Source of the DNA: Cloeon dipterum
Taxonomy: Eukaryota > Arthropoda > Insecta > Ephemeroptera > Baetidae
Length of the DNA stretch: 64,000 nt
Assembly (NCBI RefSeq): GCF_949628265.1
Contig: NC_088786.1
Span: 18,621,681 to 18,685,680, forward strand
Direction: 5' to 3'
The translations under genes and the position numbers were made by a program. Positions 13,301-25,174 of the stretch are shown piece after piece (the stretch's first letter is position 1; the number at the start of each line of letters is the position of its first letter). A model generated the notes under the pieces. It saw only the letters and a program-made list of their open reading frames with translations, was not told the DNA's origin and did no database searches.

Positions 13301-14724
13301 GAGCACACCAAACCCTATCAAAATCTACGCAAACGAACTGGTGATCCAAAAGCACCGTTCACCTGACAGTCCAGTGGATCCTCCCTCAAAATTCATTGTG
13401 TCGCTTTTGGAGCCCCCCGAGGTGATCGTGAAAAAAGCTGGGGAAATGGAAGAGAGGCTGAAAGACGTGTTCAACATCGCACCAGTCCGCGCCAGCTCTG
13501 CTAAATTCAAGTTTCCTAGGACTCCCAAGGCTAGCACAAAAACCATGCAAAGGTAACAAACTTTTAACTTACTGGGAAGTTTAATAATGTAACAAATCAC
13601 GATATAGTAATTGAATTTTTTTCATTTGTTTATCCCAACTTTCCCTGTCTGGGTTGAGTTTCAATATCACTATCCGTATTTTCACCATTTTTTTACCGTT
13701 TTTTAATAGTAAAAGATAAAAATAAGCTGTCTTTGGTAAATAAATATATATAAATTTAAGTGCAAATATTATTTAATATGTTTAATTAACTTAAACAGTG
13801 TACAGTTATTTTTCAAAAACTTGTTACTGTTTTGCAACCCTGTCTTTTTAAAACTTTCAATGTCCGAAGTCGCAATCAATTGTGATTTCATGCCTTTGAC
13901 TCTTTGTTAAATGCATTTCAGACAAGGAAGGTTTATTGAAAAATATGCTCTCGAGGAATTCTATCACGTTTTTTTAAAATTTGAAAAAATATTGAATTTT
14001 CTTCGTTGGTTTTTTTTAAGTTATGTCACTCTCGTTTGACACTTCCTTCAATTTTAGTGAGGATGACATACTAGAGTACCAAGGCTCTCAAGACGATGTA
14101 AACAATGTCGCACAATCTGAAGCTGCTCAACCAGGACACGTGAAAATAGTGCAAATTGGATCTGTTACCCCAGCTGAAGATTTCCTAGCTCTTGTGCAGC
14201 AAGGAGTGCCTTTGATTGACAGTGAGTTAAAAATGAAACGAAGTTTAGTGCAGCCATTACTTGCCTCTCATTTCAGTTTGTCAGCAGTGCCAAACAATCA
14301 TATTGCAGCTCGCTGTGAGGGCGCAGAACAACCTGCACAAGCCTTTGACTGCCGTCAGGGTGATGCGGCAGGCGTGCGCGAAAGACAACCCGCTGCCTTA
14401 TAATGAGTGGCTGCCTCAGTTCCGAAACGAGTTGTCAGAACGAAATAAACTTGGTCTCTGGCTCTTGATCATGGATGGTATTAAAGCTATTTCATATGTT
14501 TTCATTATTTAATCGTGTGGATGGATTAAGAAAATCTTGGGCCAATCACAGTCGAGGAAAACCCCCAGGCGGTGATGAAAAGGGATGAAGCGGTCAGATT
14601 CTTGGCCGAACCACCCAAGGACCAGGAGTCGCAGAAAATGGACATTGATTCATTGGTAAGATTTTTTTGATACCATGCCACATGGTTTGAAACATTATCT
14701 TTTTTCCAGCTGGAGGACATGTGA
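10387..14724 (+). CDS. Ku80: Ku80, DNA end-binding subunit of the Ku heterodimer
   Basis: Ku80 pairs with Ku70, encircles broken DNA ends and starts non-homologous end joining. Fourteen exons: 10387-10401, 10529-10645, 10984-11252, 11304-11435, 11484-11601, 11650-11790, 12106-12414, 12473-12610, 12665-12804, 13274-13552, 14058-14221, 14277-14477, 14531-14655 and 14710-14724. All phases close, giving 720 aa (human 732). Residues about 1-230 form the vWA-like domain and 240-520 the Ku core, where VIKGFKFGTSIIPFSEED and LKILGFCKK match the family. Residues about 555-690 form the helical C-terminal domain, with VQIGSVTPAEDF at its start. The protein ends DIDSLLEDM, the acidic DNA-PKcs-binding type tail. 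Exon 1 encodes only MSRKK, and exon 7 uses acceptor TTTTTAAG to keep frame. The gene is tail to tail with DNTTIP1. Confidence 0.95.
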
Positions 14725-14804
14725 GGTCAAAACGATGGGAAACAATTAGATACTTTAATTTTTTCGTTTATTTCAAGTCTATAGTGAGTATGTTTTACAA
14801 AATC

Positions 14805-14820
14805 TTTATTGTTAAATAAA
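14805..14820. terminator. Facing poly(A) signals of Ku80 and DNTTIP1
   Basis: AATAAA on the plus strand (14815-14820) lies 91 bases after the Ku80 stop. TTTATT at 14805-14810 reads AATAAA on the minus strand and lies 33 bases after the DNTTIP1 stop (14843). The two 3' ends therefore share about 120 bp and the transcripts probably overlap. Confidence 0.65.
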
Positions 14821-14842
14821 CCTTCATTTAAACCAAGAATCT

Positions 14843-17034
14843 CTATTGAAGAGTGTTTCCACAATTAGTTGTTGGATTTCCAACGTTATCATTGTTCCAC
14901 ACAGAATAATTGGTGTACTGAACAGCTGTGGCATTGTTGACTGGCATCGAGTAGAATTGCATAGGTTCTTGATGCTGCTGAGCATTTCCGTCTAAATTTT
15001 CTACTGTTATTAATCAGTACTTTTTTCAAATTTTAATATCAAATTACCTAGTGTTTGGAGTTGAGAAAAATACGAGGTGTCAACTGTATTCATCGTTTGG
15101 TAAATTGGCGCTATGGTGCTTCCATTGAAATAGTTATTCTTTTCAGCCACCTAAACATGAAAATGTTTGGGATATTTATCAAAATTATGTGTAAAAATAA
15201 GTACCATGTTGGGAGGATAGTTATTTAATTGGTAACTGGTGCTCGGCTGAATTGGTTGCTCTGGTTCTGGTGGTTCACTGGGTCCAGCGATCGACCTTTT
15301 GTATCTTCTGTGTCCACCAGGAAGGTCGGTTCGCATGTGCTGCATGAAATTTTTTATTTTCTGCAGCATAAAGTCGGGAGCTTCAAATCCTTTCAGCTCG
15401 TGAAGCATCAGGGTTTGCGATTCTCTGTGGGAAGATTTATTTTATAACCTTGTTATATTAATCATAGTTATTTGCTTCTTGACTTACAATTTTTGGTTTT
15501 TTACAATTTTAACAAATATATTTTAGCCTCAATATTTTCAGATACAAGGGAGCTAAATTCCAATTTTACCTACAAGGCTATTTTAGAGACAAGACCAATA
15601 TATCATATAATTTTCAAATGTTAATTAGGAAAATAAATATCTTGGTGGAATGAGAAAATTTTTTTAGAATCAGTTTTAAAAATTGTTTTAATACTGATCG
15701 AATATGTGCTATCTTGTTAAAATTTTTACATTTTATCTTGAGCTTTGATTTGCTATTTAAAATCTTAAAAATGGAAATTCAATTATCAGTTTATACTTCA
15801 GGTTGATTGAAAAACGTTTAAAAAATTCGATTAAAAAAAATGCTGAAGATAATCTCAGTAACTTTTAAGTATAATAAAAAAATTACACGACCTGTAATCA
15901 TCAGACTGGGCTAGTTCCGTGATGTCGCTGACGATCATTATATAAGCCTTCTGCCCTGTTGGTGGCATCAGGCTGTGTCTGATCAGCCAGTCCTTGTCTT
16001 CCTGGTCCCCGGAGTACCTGAACAGCTCTGGGTGTTTGATGTACAGCCGGCCTCGTGTAGGTCCAAAGCCCATTGCCTTGTTTGCCCTTGACAATATTTG
16101 AGGAAATTGTGATCTAATGAGCAAATATATTACAAACCTCGATCCCATGACAAAGAGCGATTCCTTGTTTATTCTTTCTGGATCCCACTTAGGCGCTTCT
16201 CGGCGTATATTGTCCGGCTTGGCCAACCTTTGCGCTCCGCTTTTGACCTTTTTCTTACAAATAGTTTTGCTGGCTTCCGGCTGGGTTTCGTAATCCTTAT
16301 TATCGCCAAAGTTTGAGGCCTAAAAATTAGAACCAATATATAACTTTCACATAAAAAATAAGTTTTTTACATTTTGACTGTTTCTGGCTTTTTCAAAATT
16401 TGCGTTTTGCCGTCCGTTAGATTCTGTCTTATTTGGCATGTACATCTGCTTTGCTTCCTCCAAAATCGCCCGGCACACTCGTTTCACGTGTTCATCAGAC
16501 ACTGCCTGATTCCCCAAATTGGCTGTTAAATTGGCTAAGGCAGGTTCGAAGAATTTCTGAAATTTATAATAAGGAACAAACTGTGTGTAGCGTACATTCG
16601 ATTTAAGAAAAATTCACATCAATATAGCGTTTGATGACGAGATCCAATTCTCGATTAACACAGCTCTGGATGTTTTGCCTCAGTAAATTAAGCGATTGAG
16701 CGACAGCCACCGACTCCTTGCTCACCGAGCTTGACGCATTGCTTTTATGCAGTCTGCCGATGGGCATATTTTTCAGGTTCTCCTTGCGCATGTTAAATGT
16801 ATTTTTCTAAAATGAAATAAATTTAACTGGACGAAATTTTAACATTCAATCAGGTCTTGCCCATTCAACTAGCTGTGGAGGCTGCTGTTGAATATTTTGT
16901 CTCGGCGGCTGCAAAATGTGGTAACTTTGATTCTGATGATAAGTGGGCAAAGAAAATTCCCTAATTTGCTGCTGCGAATGCTGCTGGACTTCCGAATTCG
17001 ATGGCCATGGTAACTGATTTCTTTGCACTACCAT
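14843..17034 (-). CDS. DNTTIP1: DNTTIP1 (TdIF1), scaffold of the mitotic HDAC complex MiDAC
   Basis: In vertebrates DNTTIP1 dimerises, binds DNA and recruits HDAC1/2 with MIDEAS; it was first found as a terminal transferase partner. Exons: 17034 to 16870 or 16861, 16806-16618, 16556-16371, 16319-16138, 16086-15892, 15424-15205, 15150-15048 and 14991-14843, giving about 462-465 aa against 329 in human. Exons 2-3 are the N-terminal dimerisation/HDAC-binding region. Exons 4-6 carry the conserved DNA-binding domain: IRREAPKWDPERIN, GSRANKAMGFGPTRGRLYIK, then SDDYR. The C-terminal about 95 residues are Asn/Gln/Tyr-rich and have no human counterpart; the Gln-rich N-terminus is also extra. The ATG is three bases after a good acceptor (17038-17040), so a non-coding 5' exon lies upstream. 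Exon 1 ends either at a GTTGAA donor (16870) or a GC donor (16861); both keep frame. MED19 lies upstream on the same strand. Confidence 0.92.
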
Positions 17035-17493
17035 AATCTGAAAAAAATCGTAATTAAATAATAACGCGAAAATATACAATCAATTGATAAAAAATAAAGA
17101 ATAATTGAAATTTAGGCAGTGATACTTTCATACACTAATAGAAGTATTTTTTACTAGACATTTCTTCAAGCGTATTGGCTTAAAATAAATTTAGAAGCTA
17201 GCTTTAATGGGAATTTTGTAAATGGGAATTTTGTAACTGCGTTTCACCATTTTCTCTGAGATCATCGATATTTTTAATTCAAAATTTTCTGATAATTTAA
17301 GAAAGGTATGAAAATTTGCCCTTGCAGTTTTAATTTTTTTTCTATTTTGTGTTGGATTATAGTGCATTTAAATTTCAAACTTAAAAGTCGGCATTCTCAC
17401 CTTGTTTAAGAAGCAAACACACAAGCAAATTTTGTTCGTTTTCTTGTATTACGTTATGTTTTCCCTGAGATAGACTGAAACGTTTTAAAAGGA

Positions 17494-17503
17494 GCAGATG
17501 GCG
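17494..17503 (+). promoter_or_regulatory. GCAGATGGCG element upstream of DNTTIP1
   Basis: The 10-mer GCAGATGGCG lies about 460 bp upstream of the first DNTTIP1 coding exon, near the expected transcription start. The same 10-mer occurs in reverse at 10161-10170 before Ku80, and its 9-base core occurs in reverse at 29698-29706 before the kinesin gene. It contains the GCCAT core of YY1/Pho sites and part of the CTCF consensus. Confidence 0.4.
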
Positions 17504-17856
17504 CGAATGCAAGTCGCCGTTAGAGAAAGGGGCGACTCAAACCTGTTCTATCCTTCACGCGACCCCTTCCACACATGATTGGCCGCTCACACCCCTTAAG
17601 AAAATCTCATATTCGCAATTTCAATTAAGTCTTGCGATTAACTAGCATATTTAAATCTATTTCTATGGGTTAAAAAATCAACAGGTTGAAGAATAAAATA
17701 TCACTTTTCTCATCATAGTTTCTATGTAATTCGGCCATAAATATATAATACAAGTTGGAATCGTTACAAATTGGTCTTTTCCCCAATTGACATACAGTTA
17801 GCGAGCGCAGAACAGTCATTTTCCGCTTTCTAGAAGTCAAAAACAAAGTTCTTTGG

Positions 17857-19913
17857 CTAGACAGAAGAGTGCATCTGAGGCATGGGAACTCCACCTGGAT
17901 GTTCAGGACTGTGTTTCTGCTTCTTGCGCTTCTTCTCCTTTTTCCTCTTCTTGCGTTCCTTGTCCTCGTCATGTCTCTTCTGCTTCTTGTGCTTCTTCTC
18001 GTGCGTTTCCTGCGCGGTCTCGGCAAGGCTTGGCTCCTGGCTCGGAGTGTCTCCTGCCTTGTGCTTGTGCTTTTTGTGTTTACTCTTGTGCTTCTTCTGG
18101 GGCGCTTGGTACATCGACCGGTATTGTTCAGGTAACTGAAAGAAAAATAAATTGAAAGTTTAATTCAATGAAGCTACAAGACTTCTATTATATTCCGTTC
18201 TACAGGGAAGAGAGACTTTGGCCTCTTAATGAGGCTAGAATTAGGAACTTATTTCGCATCTGTCTGGTTTTTGCCAGCTTTTTTAATAAATTCCCTTTTA
18301 ACCAAAAACAAAAAACTAAATAATTCAACAAGTTCAAGCTTAAAACGGACTGAAAGTAAACCTGATCAAAGCTTTCCGCATTTTTAGGGAACTCACAAAG
18401 TGGTCTTTAAGCTAAAAGAACATAAATAAATTATAATAACTCCAAAAAAATCTTTAAATCTGAAAATATATTAAAACCTTGACATTGTTTTTTAATTTTT
18501 TAATAAATATTGAAAAAAGTGCGGAAAATTTTTAAGACCAGTTTTAACTTCTTAGACTTAACAATTAATTCTCATTTATGCTTGAACAAAAAAGCAAAAG
18601 TTTGGTTAGATACAATTTGAACCACTGTTTTGTTTCTTCCCACAGAGTTTTCCAGAATAATTGTCTTAATTGTTCAATCCTTGAAATTTCGATAATCTGA
18701 ATTTATACTTAACTCTCTTTTAAGTAACAAATAAAAAGTGAAACTGCAGGTTACAAATTATTTACTTAACAAATGAGTAATAAATGTTTTAGACCTTCCA
18801 AATATTCGCTGGTTGGTCAGTTGATTGAAAATTCCAGCTAATAATCACAATTTGTTTTCAGAAAAGCATTGATTTCTTTTAATTATTTTAAATAAAAATA
18901 TTTAACTTGTGATTTTTTTATAAATTTTGCCCCTAAGACTAAAATATAATCAGCGACTCTTTTGACAAAAAAGAGCAGCCCTGATAGTTAAAAAAAAATC
19001 TTACCGGTCCTGCATGAAGTCTAAATCCAGCTAATTGTACACTAGAGAGGGGAAGAAGTTCCTTGCCACCGATTGGTGGTTTTTCAATTAATGACCTAAG
19101 AGAACTGAAAGAACATTCATTAAATATCATTCACCCGGTTAAAATTTTAAAATTTACCTATTGTCAGCGCTGCCAGGAGTGTCGATCATCCCAGGCAGGG
19201 TCGGCAGGAAACTGGAGAGAGTTTCCTTCAGTTTTTTCACACTAAACCTAACATATGAGTGTTCTAATCCATAATGTGACATTAAGTTGGTTGCTCCAGT
19301 TATTTCACTCTCTCCTGAAACAAAAACAAGAATTTGAGAATTGCCAAATAGGCCAGAAACTAGAAATTTAAACAACAGTAATGCCAGACTGCACCTTTTG
19401 GTGCAGAGGAATCAATGAAATTCTAAAGATTCAACATTACAAAAATGCAAACACTGCAAATCTCAAGCACCATAATAAAAATTATACAAAGTCCAATTTC
19501 TTTCCATATAACTAGAAAATTTTAAGCATTTCAGCTCTGCAGTAAATTAAGTTTATCCTGCTTTTTTAATTTATGCATATAACCTCTCATCAAAAAGGTC
19601 GTGGGATTTTTTTAAGTACATAAAATACAAGTTAGGTTGAAGGTTGGCGAGAACTGATATCATATTTTGGTAAAGCTTTCGTTTATTATCAAATTTCAAG
19701 CTTTCAAGGAAGTAAATAAAATATTTTCGCACCAGGTGGTTCCTTCATCAAGTAGAAAGGGCCACTGTGGACGATGGATGGGTTTTTGCCGAGCGAAATA
19801 GTTGTTTTAAGGGTGCCCGTCGAGTCCTGCCTGGACACGACGGGGGACCGGGAGCCCCTCGGCGACGACTTGGGCGAGTACGGCTCCACCTTCCTGAACT
19901 GGTCGTTCATCAT
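17857..19913 (-). CDS. MED19: Mediator complex subunit 19
   Basis: MED19 belongs to the Mediator coactivator that links transcription factors to RNA polymerase II in the nucleus. Four exons: 19913-19733, 19314-19158, 19104-19005 and 18135-17857, giving 238 aa (human 244). Residues about 50-60 carry GPFYLMKEPPG. Then follow GATNLMSHYGLEHSY, the FLPTLPGMIDTPGS segment, SLRSLIEKPPI and LAGFRLHAGPLPEQY, all hallmarks of the family in the expected order. The C-terminal about 70 residues are a Lys/His-rich tail (KKHKSKHKKHKHK) ending HSPEHPGG, which matches the nuclear basic tail of metazoan MED19. Two ATGs lie in tandem at the start; either could be used. Intron 3 (18136-19004) is AT-rich and shows nothing else. 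The gene is divergent from urocanase with about 1 kb between starts. Confidence 0.97.
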
Positions 19914-20160
19914 TATGTCCGATCAGACGAAGAGCAGGGTCGTCCGAAATCGAGAATCCAGCGATGGAATGTTTAATCTTGCCTACGTGAGAAGAAAGCT
20001 TCCACCGCTGCCACCAAAAACCAAAACACTAAATCAGCTGTTGCTATCGAGTGCCGTGTCCCTGCTAGTGGCGCTGCTGCAGTGCTGCTGTTGCTGTGTG
20101 ACTTGTTTGCCGACAAACAGCGCCAAAACCACGTTCACCTCGCTCCTCACGCTCACGTGA

Positions 20161-20836
20161 AAGAGAAACACAGAAAAATGCGGATATGATGGTGTGAAGA
20201 TTTTTATCAACCATTAATGACAATTATTTTAAAGACAAGTGTATAATATTAATGAGCATACATAAATAAGTTTAAAGCTAAGGGGTAAACGGAAAACCTT
20301 ATTAATTTCTCTATTATATAATTTTTATGTTTGTTATTTTTATATTTTGGAAATTTTTAATGGCAAAGAATAATATGGAGATCCTAAAACTACAGCATTT
20401 TCAATAGCTGTACCGTTCAAACGATTCGAAACTGTTAAATTATTACAACTCTCATGATGCATGATGCAAAATTTTAACTCTACTAACATTTTCAACATTG
20501 TTTATTTGAATTAAATTTCAAATTCCATTTTATCGGTTTCACATTATTCGAAAATGCGGAAATTCTGCCAAGTTTTTATAAATTTTATATCAATAGAAAA
20601 TATATACCATATATTAGTAATTTTCCGGTGTTTTTCACGTGTTTATATAGAAAATAAGGAAAATAAAGTCCCATCGGTTGTAACCTTTTATTTTTCAGCC
20701 ATATAGTGCGACTCAAACGGCTTCTCAGCTCATCTGACTGCATAATTTATGTGATAAAATAAAAAAAGTCGTATACGCACATTAAGGCGCATCACTATGC
20801 TTCAAGGTCTTCAGGTGGGGATGCAATAAAAAAGTC
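20161..20836. other. Intergenic spacer between MED19 and urocanase
   Basis: AT-rich sequence without recognisable exons. The MED19 side (19.9-20.16 kb) is GC-richer with CTG-rich runs and probably holds its 5' UTR and promoter. The urocanase core promoter is at the right end. Confidence 0.5.
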
Positions 20837-20876
20837 GATAAAAGCTAAAGGGGCACTCAGGTCGAGAGTCAGTGCT
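20837..20876 (+). promoter_or_regulatory. TATA-like box and initiator of urocanase
   Basis: GATAAAAG (20837-20844) lies about 33 bases upstream of an arthropod-type initiator TCAGTG (20869-20874, A at 20871). This would give a 69-base 5' UTR before the ATG at 20940. The spacing matches a classical TATA/Inr promoter. The assignment rests on motif and spacing only. Confidence 0.5.
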
Positions 20877-20939
20877 GACAGAGAGCGTCTCCTGGCTAGA
20901 ACGACAATAAACTCTGCGCGACGATAGAGAAGTGAAGAG

Positions 20940-23900
20940 ATGGCCACCCTGGAAGAGTTGAGCAAGGGCTTGCCCCTCGATCCACTGCCGCCCTTCCGTC
21001 CCAGAGACCCTAACCTGCCCCATGCTCCTAACAGGAAACACACCCTCACTTTGCAGCAGAAAAAGGTTAAGAATAATTTTATTCATTGAACTTTGTTTCA
21101 TCTCAGAAGATGAGAAACGGTACCTGCTTGAATCAATTTATTTACTCTAAATGAATGTACTCAAAAATGAATGAATTTTTTTATCTAAATTGAATGAGTT
21201 TCATTAATTTTAATAGTGATTTTATTAAACGCAGACGTGCGTGCAACACTATTAAATCTACAATCCGTCAATTTTTATATACTTTCATATTTGTCTCAAA
21301 GTCAATTTTCTTGCCGTACACTTTTGAAAATGATATTTTTCACGTGTCTCGCCACAGAAACTACATCTTCAATCATAATTAGGTTCATAATGAAAAGTTA
21401 ATTATATCATTACAGAAAACAAAGTGATAGCCGTGACAAGCAAATCTTGAAAAAATTTGTCAACAAATCAGAAAAATCTGGTCCTTGCCAGTTCTCATTA
21501 ATCATAGTTTCAGTCTCGAAAAATTCGGCACAAATCAACAGTCTATTAGTTTTCTTTAATTCACAAAAATTCGTTTACATCAGTCTCTGGTTAAGTTAAA
21601 TCTGTTTTTCAAGTCGTTGAGTTTAATTTTGTTATATTTTTTGGGTTCTTAACTTAGTTTCTCTGTATAGACGAGGTACAGGAAACTAATAAAGGTTATC
21701 ACTGAACACTCGTGTTATTGCTTTTTAGGAATGCTTTGCTCCGCTTAATCAAAAAAGGCTCGACAAAAATCCAATAAAAAATTGATCATAAAATGCCACA
21801 TAGACACAGTTATAGGTTTTGTTACTTTAGAAAGATAATAAAAAAATGATGTTTTCCAGCTGGCCCTACGAAATGCCCTCCGCTATTTTCCGTCTCGATT
21901 GCACGCCAAGCTGGCTCACGAGTTCAACGAAGAACTCAAATCCTACGGGCACATTTACATGTACCGGTTCCGTCCGTCGATTCCGATGAGGTAAATTTTT
22001 CGTATTGCAATATTCAAAAAAGGCGACCCGCTTGAGTGCTGGATTTCAGAGCTTACCCAATATCTGAGTACCCGGCTCGCAGCAAGGCCGGCGCCGCGAT
22101 GATGCTCATGATGATGAACAATTTAGACCCTCAAATCGCGCAATACCCTGAGGAACTTGTGACTTACGGTGGAAATGGCCAGGTAAAAGGAGAATGAATA
22201 TACGGAAAAATACTCGTTTCTTTAAAATGAAATGATAAATATATAGGTAGCACGCCATTGGCGTTCAATAAAATTGTCTATCGACTGTTCTAATTTTATT
22301 GTGAGAACGTTTCCAATTTTATCCAACCTATTTGTAATTATTTTTACCAAGATCAATGAGATGAATGAATGATACCATTTCTGTGTTTTAATGAATTCGA
22401 ACAATATTTTGTCACTTAAGTTATCGTCACCTGCATAAATGTGAATAAAAGTGATGTGGTGCAGGTCCTGTCGAACTGGGCGCAGTTCCGCATCTTGTGC
22501 AGCTACCTCTGCCAGATGGACGATGAGCAGACGCTGTCGCTGTACTCTGGGCACCCGATGGGCCTTTTCCCGAGCCGGGGCCCTCTGAGTCCAAGGGCGG
22601 TGATCACCAACGGACTGGTGATTCCGTCGCAGGGCCATTGCCGCGGCCAGTACGACAATCTGTTCGCGCTGGGCGTCAGCCAGTACGGCCAAATGACGGC
22701 CGGTAGCTTCTGCTACATCGGGCCTCAGGGCATCGTCCATGGCACCACCATCACCGTGGTCAACGCCGGACGCAAGTACCTCGGCCGCGAGAGCCTGGCC
22801 GGCGTCGTCTATATAACTTCCGGACTTGGGGGCATGAGCGGCGCTCAAGCCAAGGCGGCAGTCATCGCTGGCTGCGTCGGGGTCGTCGCTGAGCTGGATG
22901 AGAATGCTCTTAAGAAACGACACGCTCAGGTTTTCATATTTAAAATAATCGCTTGCAAATAATATATCAATAAGCACTTCTGACAATGGTCTCGATGATT
23001 TAGTGTTTGGTGAAATTATTGAATTGGTGCAGGATTTTATATGTTAATGTTATGAATTAATTGGATTAACATTTTGCCATTAAACGATTTTAACAATTTA
23101 CGGGACTTTGAAGAAAGACTTAAAATTAAGAATATCGATTTTAAAATGCAGTTTTTTGTTCAACTTGGATGGAATTTGGATAAATGGCAATATTTGATGA
23201 GAAAAATGTTGACTTTTGACATTCCATGAAAAATTAAAATTTTCCATTAATTCTTAGTCTCTTATTTGTCTGTGTAAAATTTTAAAGGTTAACTAAACAT
23301 ATTCCAAAAACTGATAAATTTCCCTTAATTTTTAGAAACCAATATTATTTAAAAAGAATTAATTCCAAAAGCTGCACTGCAGGTGCAGTTAAATTAATTT
23401 CTATTGAAAGGTTTAAGAGACTTACATAAGTTAATCTTTCCCATCAACGAAAAATTAAAACTTATATCTAGAAAAAGTAGCAAATTTGAGAAAAATACTT
23501 TCCAATGGCCTGTTTAAAAATACCACATGTTAATCTATTTCTCATAATTGTGTTTTTTGAAATTATTCATATTGCGTTTCAGGGTTGGCTAACGGAGATT
23601 GAAGACGACTTGGACAGGCTGATTGAGAAAATCCGCACCGCAAAAGCGAAAAAGAAGGCTGTCAGTATTGGCTACTTGGGAAACGTAGTTTCCCTTTGGG
23701 AAAAGCTGGCCGAGGTGCATCAGCAAACTGGAGAGATTCTCGCGGAACTAGGCTCGGATCAGACCTCTCTGCATGACCCCTATGGGGGCGGATACTGGCC
23801 AGTTCAAATGCCTCAATCAGAATCAAAGAAGGCAAACTTAACCTGAGAAAAATAGCAATCATTTATAAATCATTTAATTTGCAGCTTTTGGTCGAGGACC

Positions 23901-25174
23901 CGGCAAATTTTAAAGGTTTAGTGGAGGAATCTTTGCGGCGCCAAGTGACAGCGATCAACTACCTAGCCGAAAAAGCCAATTTAAATTTCTGGGACTACGG
24001 TAATGCGTTTCTGCTGGAGGCGAGTCGAGCTGGTGCTCCGGTCGATGGACCTGATGGATTCAGATATCCGTCCTACGTTCAGCACATCATGGGGTAATTC
24101 CAAATTTTGAAAATTTTCAAATTGATTGATGAAATTACGTCAGCGACGTTTTTTCCCTTGGTTTCGGGCCATTCCGCTGGGTTTGCTGCTCGGGAGACCC
24201 CGATGACCTGCGTGCGACAGACGCGATTGCCAAACGCGTGATGGAAGCCGCGCTGGAAAGTGAACAGGACGAACCTGTTGCTGCCCAACTGAGGGACAAC
24301 CTTAAGTGGATTAGGGAGGCCGAGAAGCACGCATTGGTCGTCGGCTCCCAGGCGAGGATTTTGTACGCTGACGCCAAGGGACGCGCCGACATCGCTTGTG
24401 CTTTTAATCAAGCCATCAAGGAAGGAAAATTAAAGGTGTGAATATAAATTTTTACTAGATGGGAATGATGTGTGTGAAATTTTTTAAATGGAAAACGGAC
24501 TTAATTGCAAGGGGTGAATTTCAACATTGAAATCCAACGTAAGGGTACAAAATAATTCACGGACCGTTTTTTTCACATTTTTTGCAAAATTGCAGCCAAA
24601 ACACAAGCCTTGGGGTCTGCAGGTACCCGCCACACTTAAATAACCAATGGTTAAATTTTTTCCCTGACCGACCCAGCAAAATATAATAGTCCCGCTGCAT
24701 CTAAGGAATATTTATAAATTCATTTTTAACGTGCTTACTAACGTTTTTCCTCAGGGGGAGGTGGTGATCAGCAGGGACCACCACGACGTGAGCGGCACGG
24801 ACAGCCCTTACCGAGAGACCTCCAACATTTACGACGGCTCGAGCGCGACGGCCGACATGTCGGTGCACAACTTCGTCGGCGACTCGTTTCGTGGAGCCAC
24901 ATGGGTCGCGCTGCATCACGGCGGAGGGGTGGGCTGGGGCGAGGTCATCAACGGTGGCTTCGGCTTGCTGCTGGACGGCAGCGACGCGGCTGCCGAGAGG
25001 GCTAGGCTGTTGCTCACGTTCGACGTCAACAACGGCGTGGCTCGCCGCTGCTGGGCCGGCAATGACAACGCCAGGCTCGCCATCAAAAGGGCCACTGCGG
25101 CGGACGCTCGACTCAGAATCACCCTGCCCAACCAAGTTGAGGACGAGAGTGTCCTCGACACACTAGTGCAATAG
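20940..25174 (+). CDS. UROC1: Urocanate hydratase (urocanase)
   Basis: Urocanase converts urocanate to imidazolone propionate, the second step of histidine breakdown, in the cytosol with tightly bound NAD+. Eight exons: 20940-21065, 21860-21990, 22050-22182, 22465-22929, 23583-23831, 23885-24093, 24144-24435 and 24755-25174, giving 674 aa (human 676). Conserved blocks in order are YPARSKAG, MYSGHP-like LYSGHPMGLFPS, GQMTAGSFCYIGPQGIVHGT, the glycine-rich TSGLGGMSGAQAKAA (about residues 246-260) of the NAD site, LGSDQTS, FWDYGNAFLLEA, RYPSYVQHIMGD, WVCCSGDP, RDHHDVSGTDSPYRETSN and NFVGDSFRGATWVALHHGGG. Intron 5 (23832-23884) is only 53 bases and has no usable GT donor, so it is read as GC-AG (AAG|GCAAAC). 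The other introns are GT-AG. Nothing is missing or broken. The gene converges on the kinesin gene. Confidence 0.97.

Noticed and set aside
17853..18155. Plus-strand Cys/Ser/Leu-rich open frames
   Set aside because: Antisense of the Lys/His-rich MED19 tail (AAG/CAC codons read backwards).
22222..22986. Minus-strand open frame of 254 codons
   Set aside because: It is the antisense shadow of urocanase exon 4 plus intron sequence; the plus strand matches urocanase throughout.
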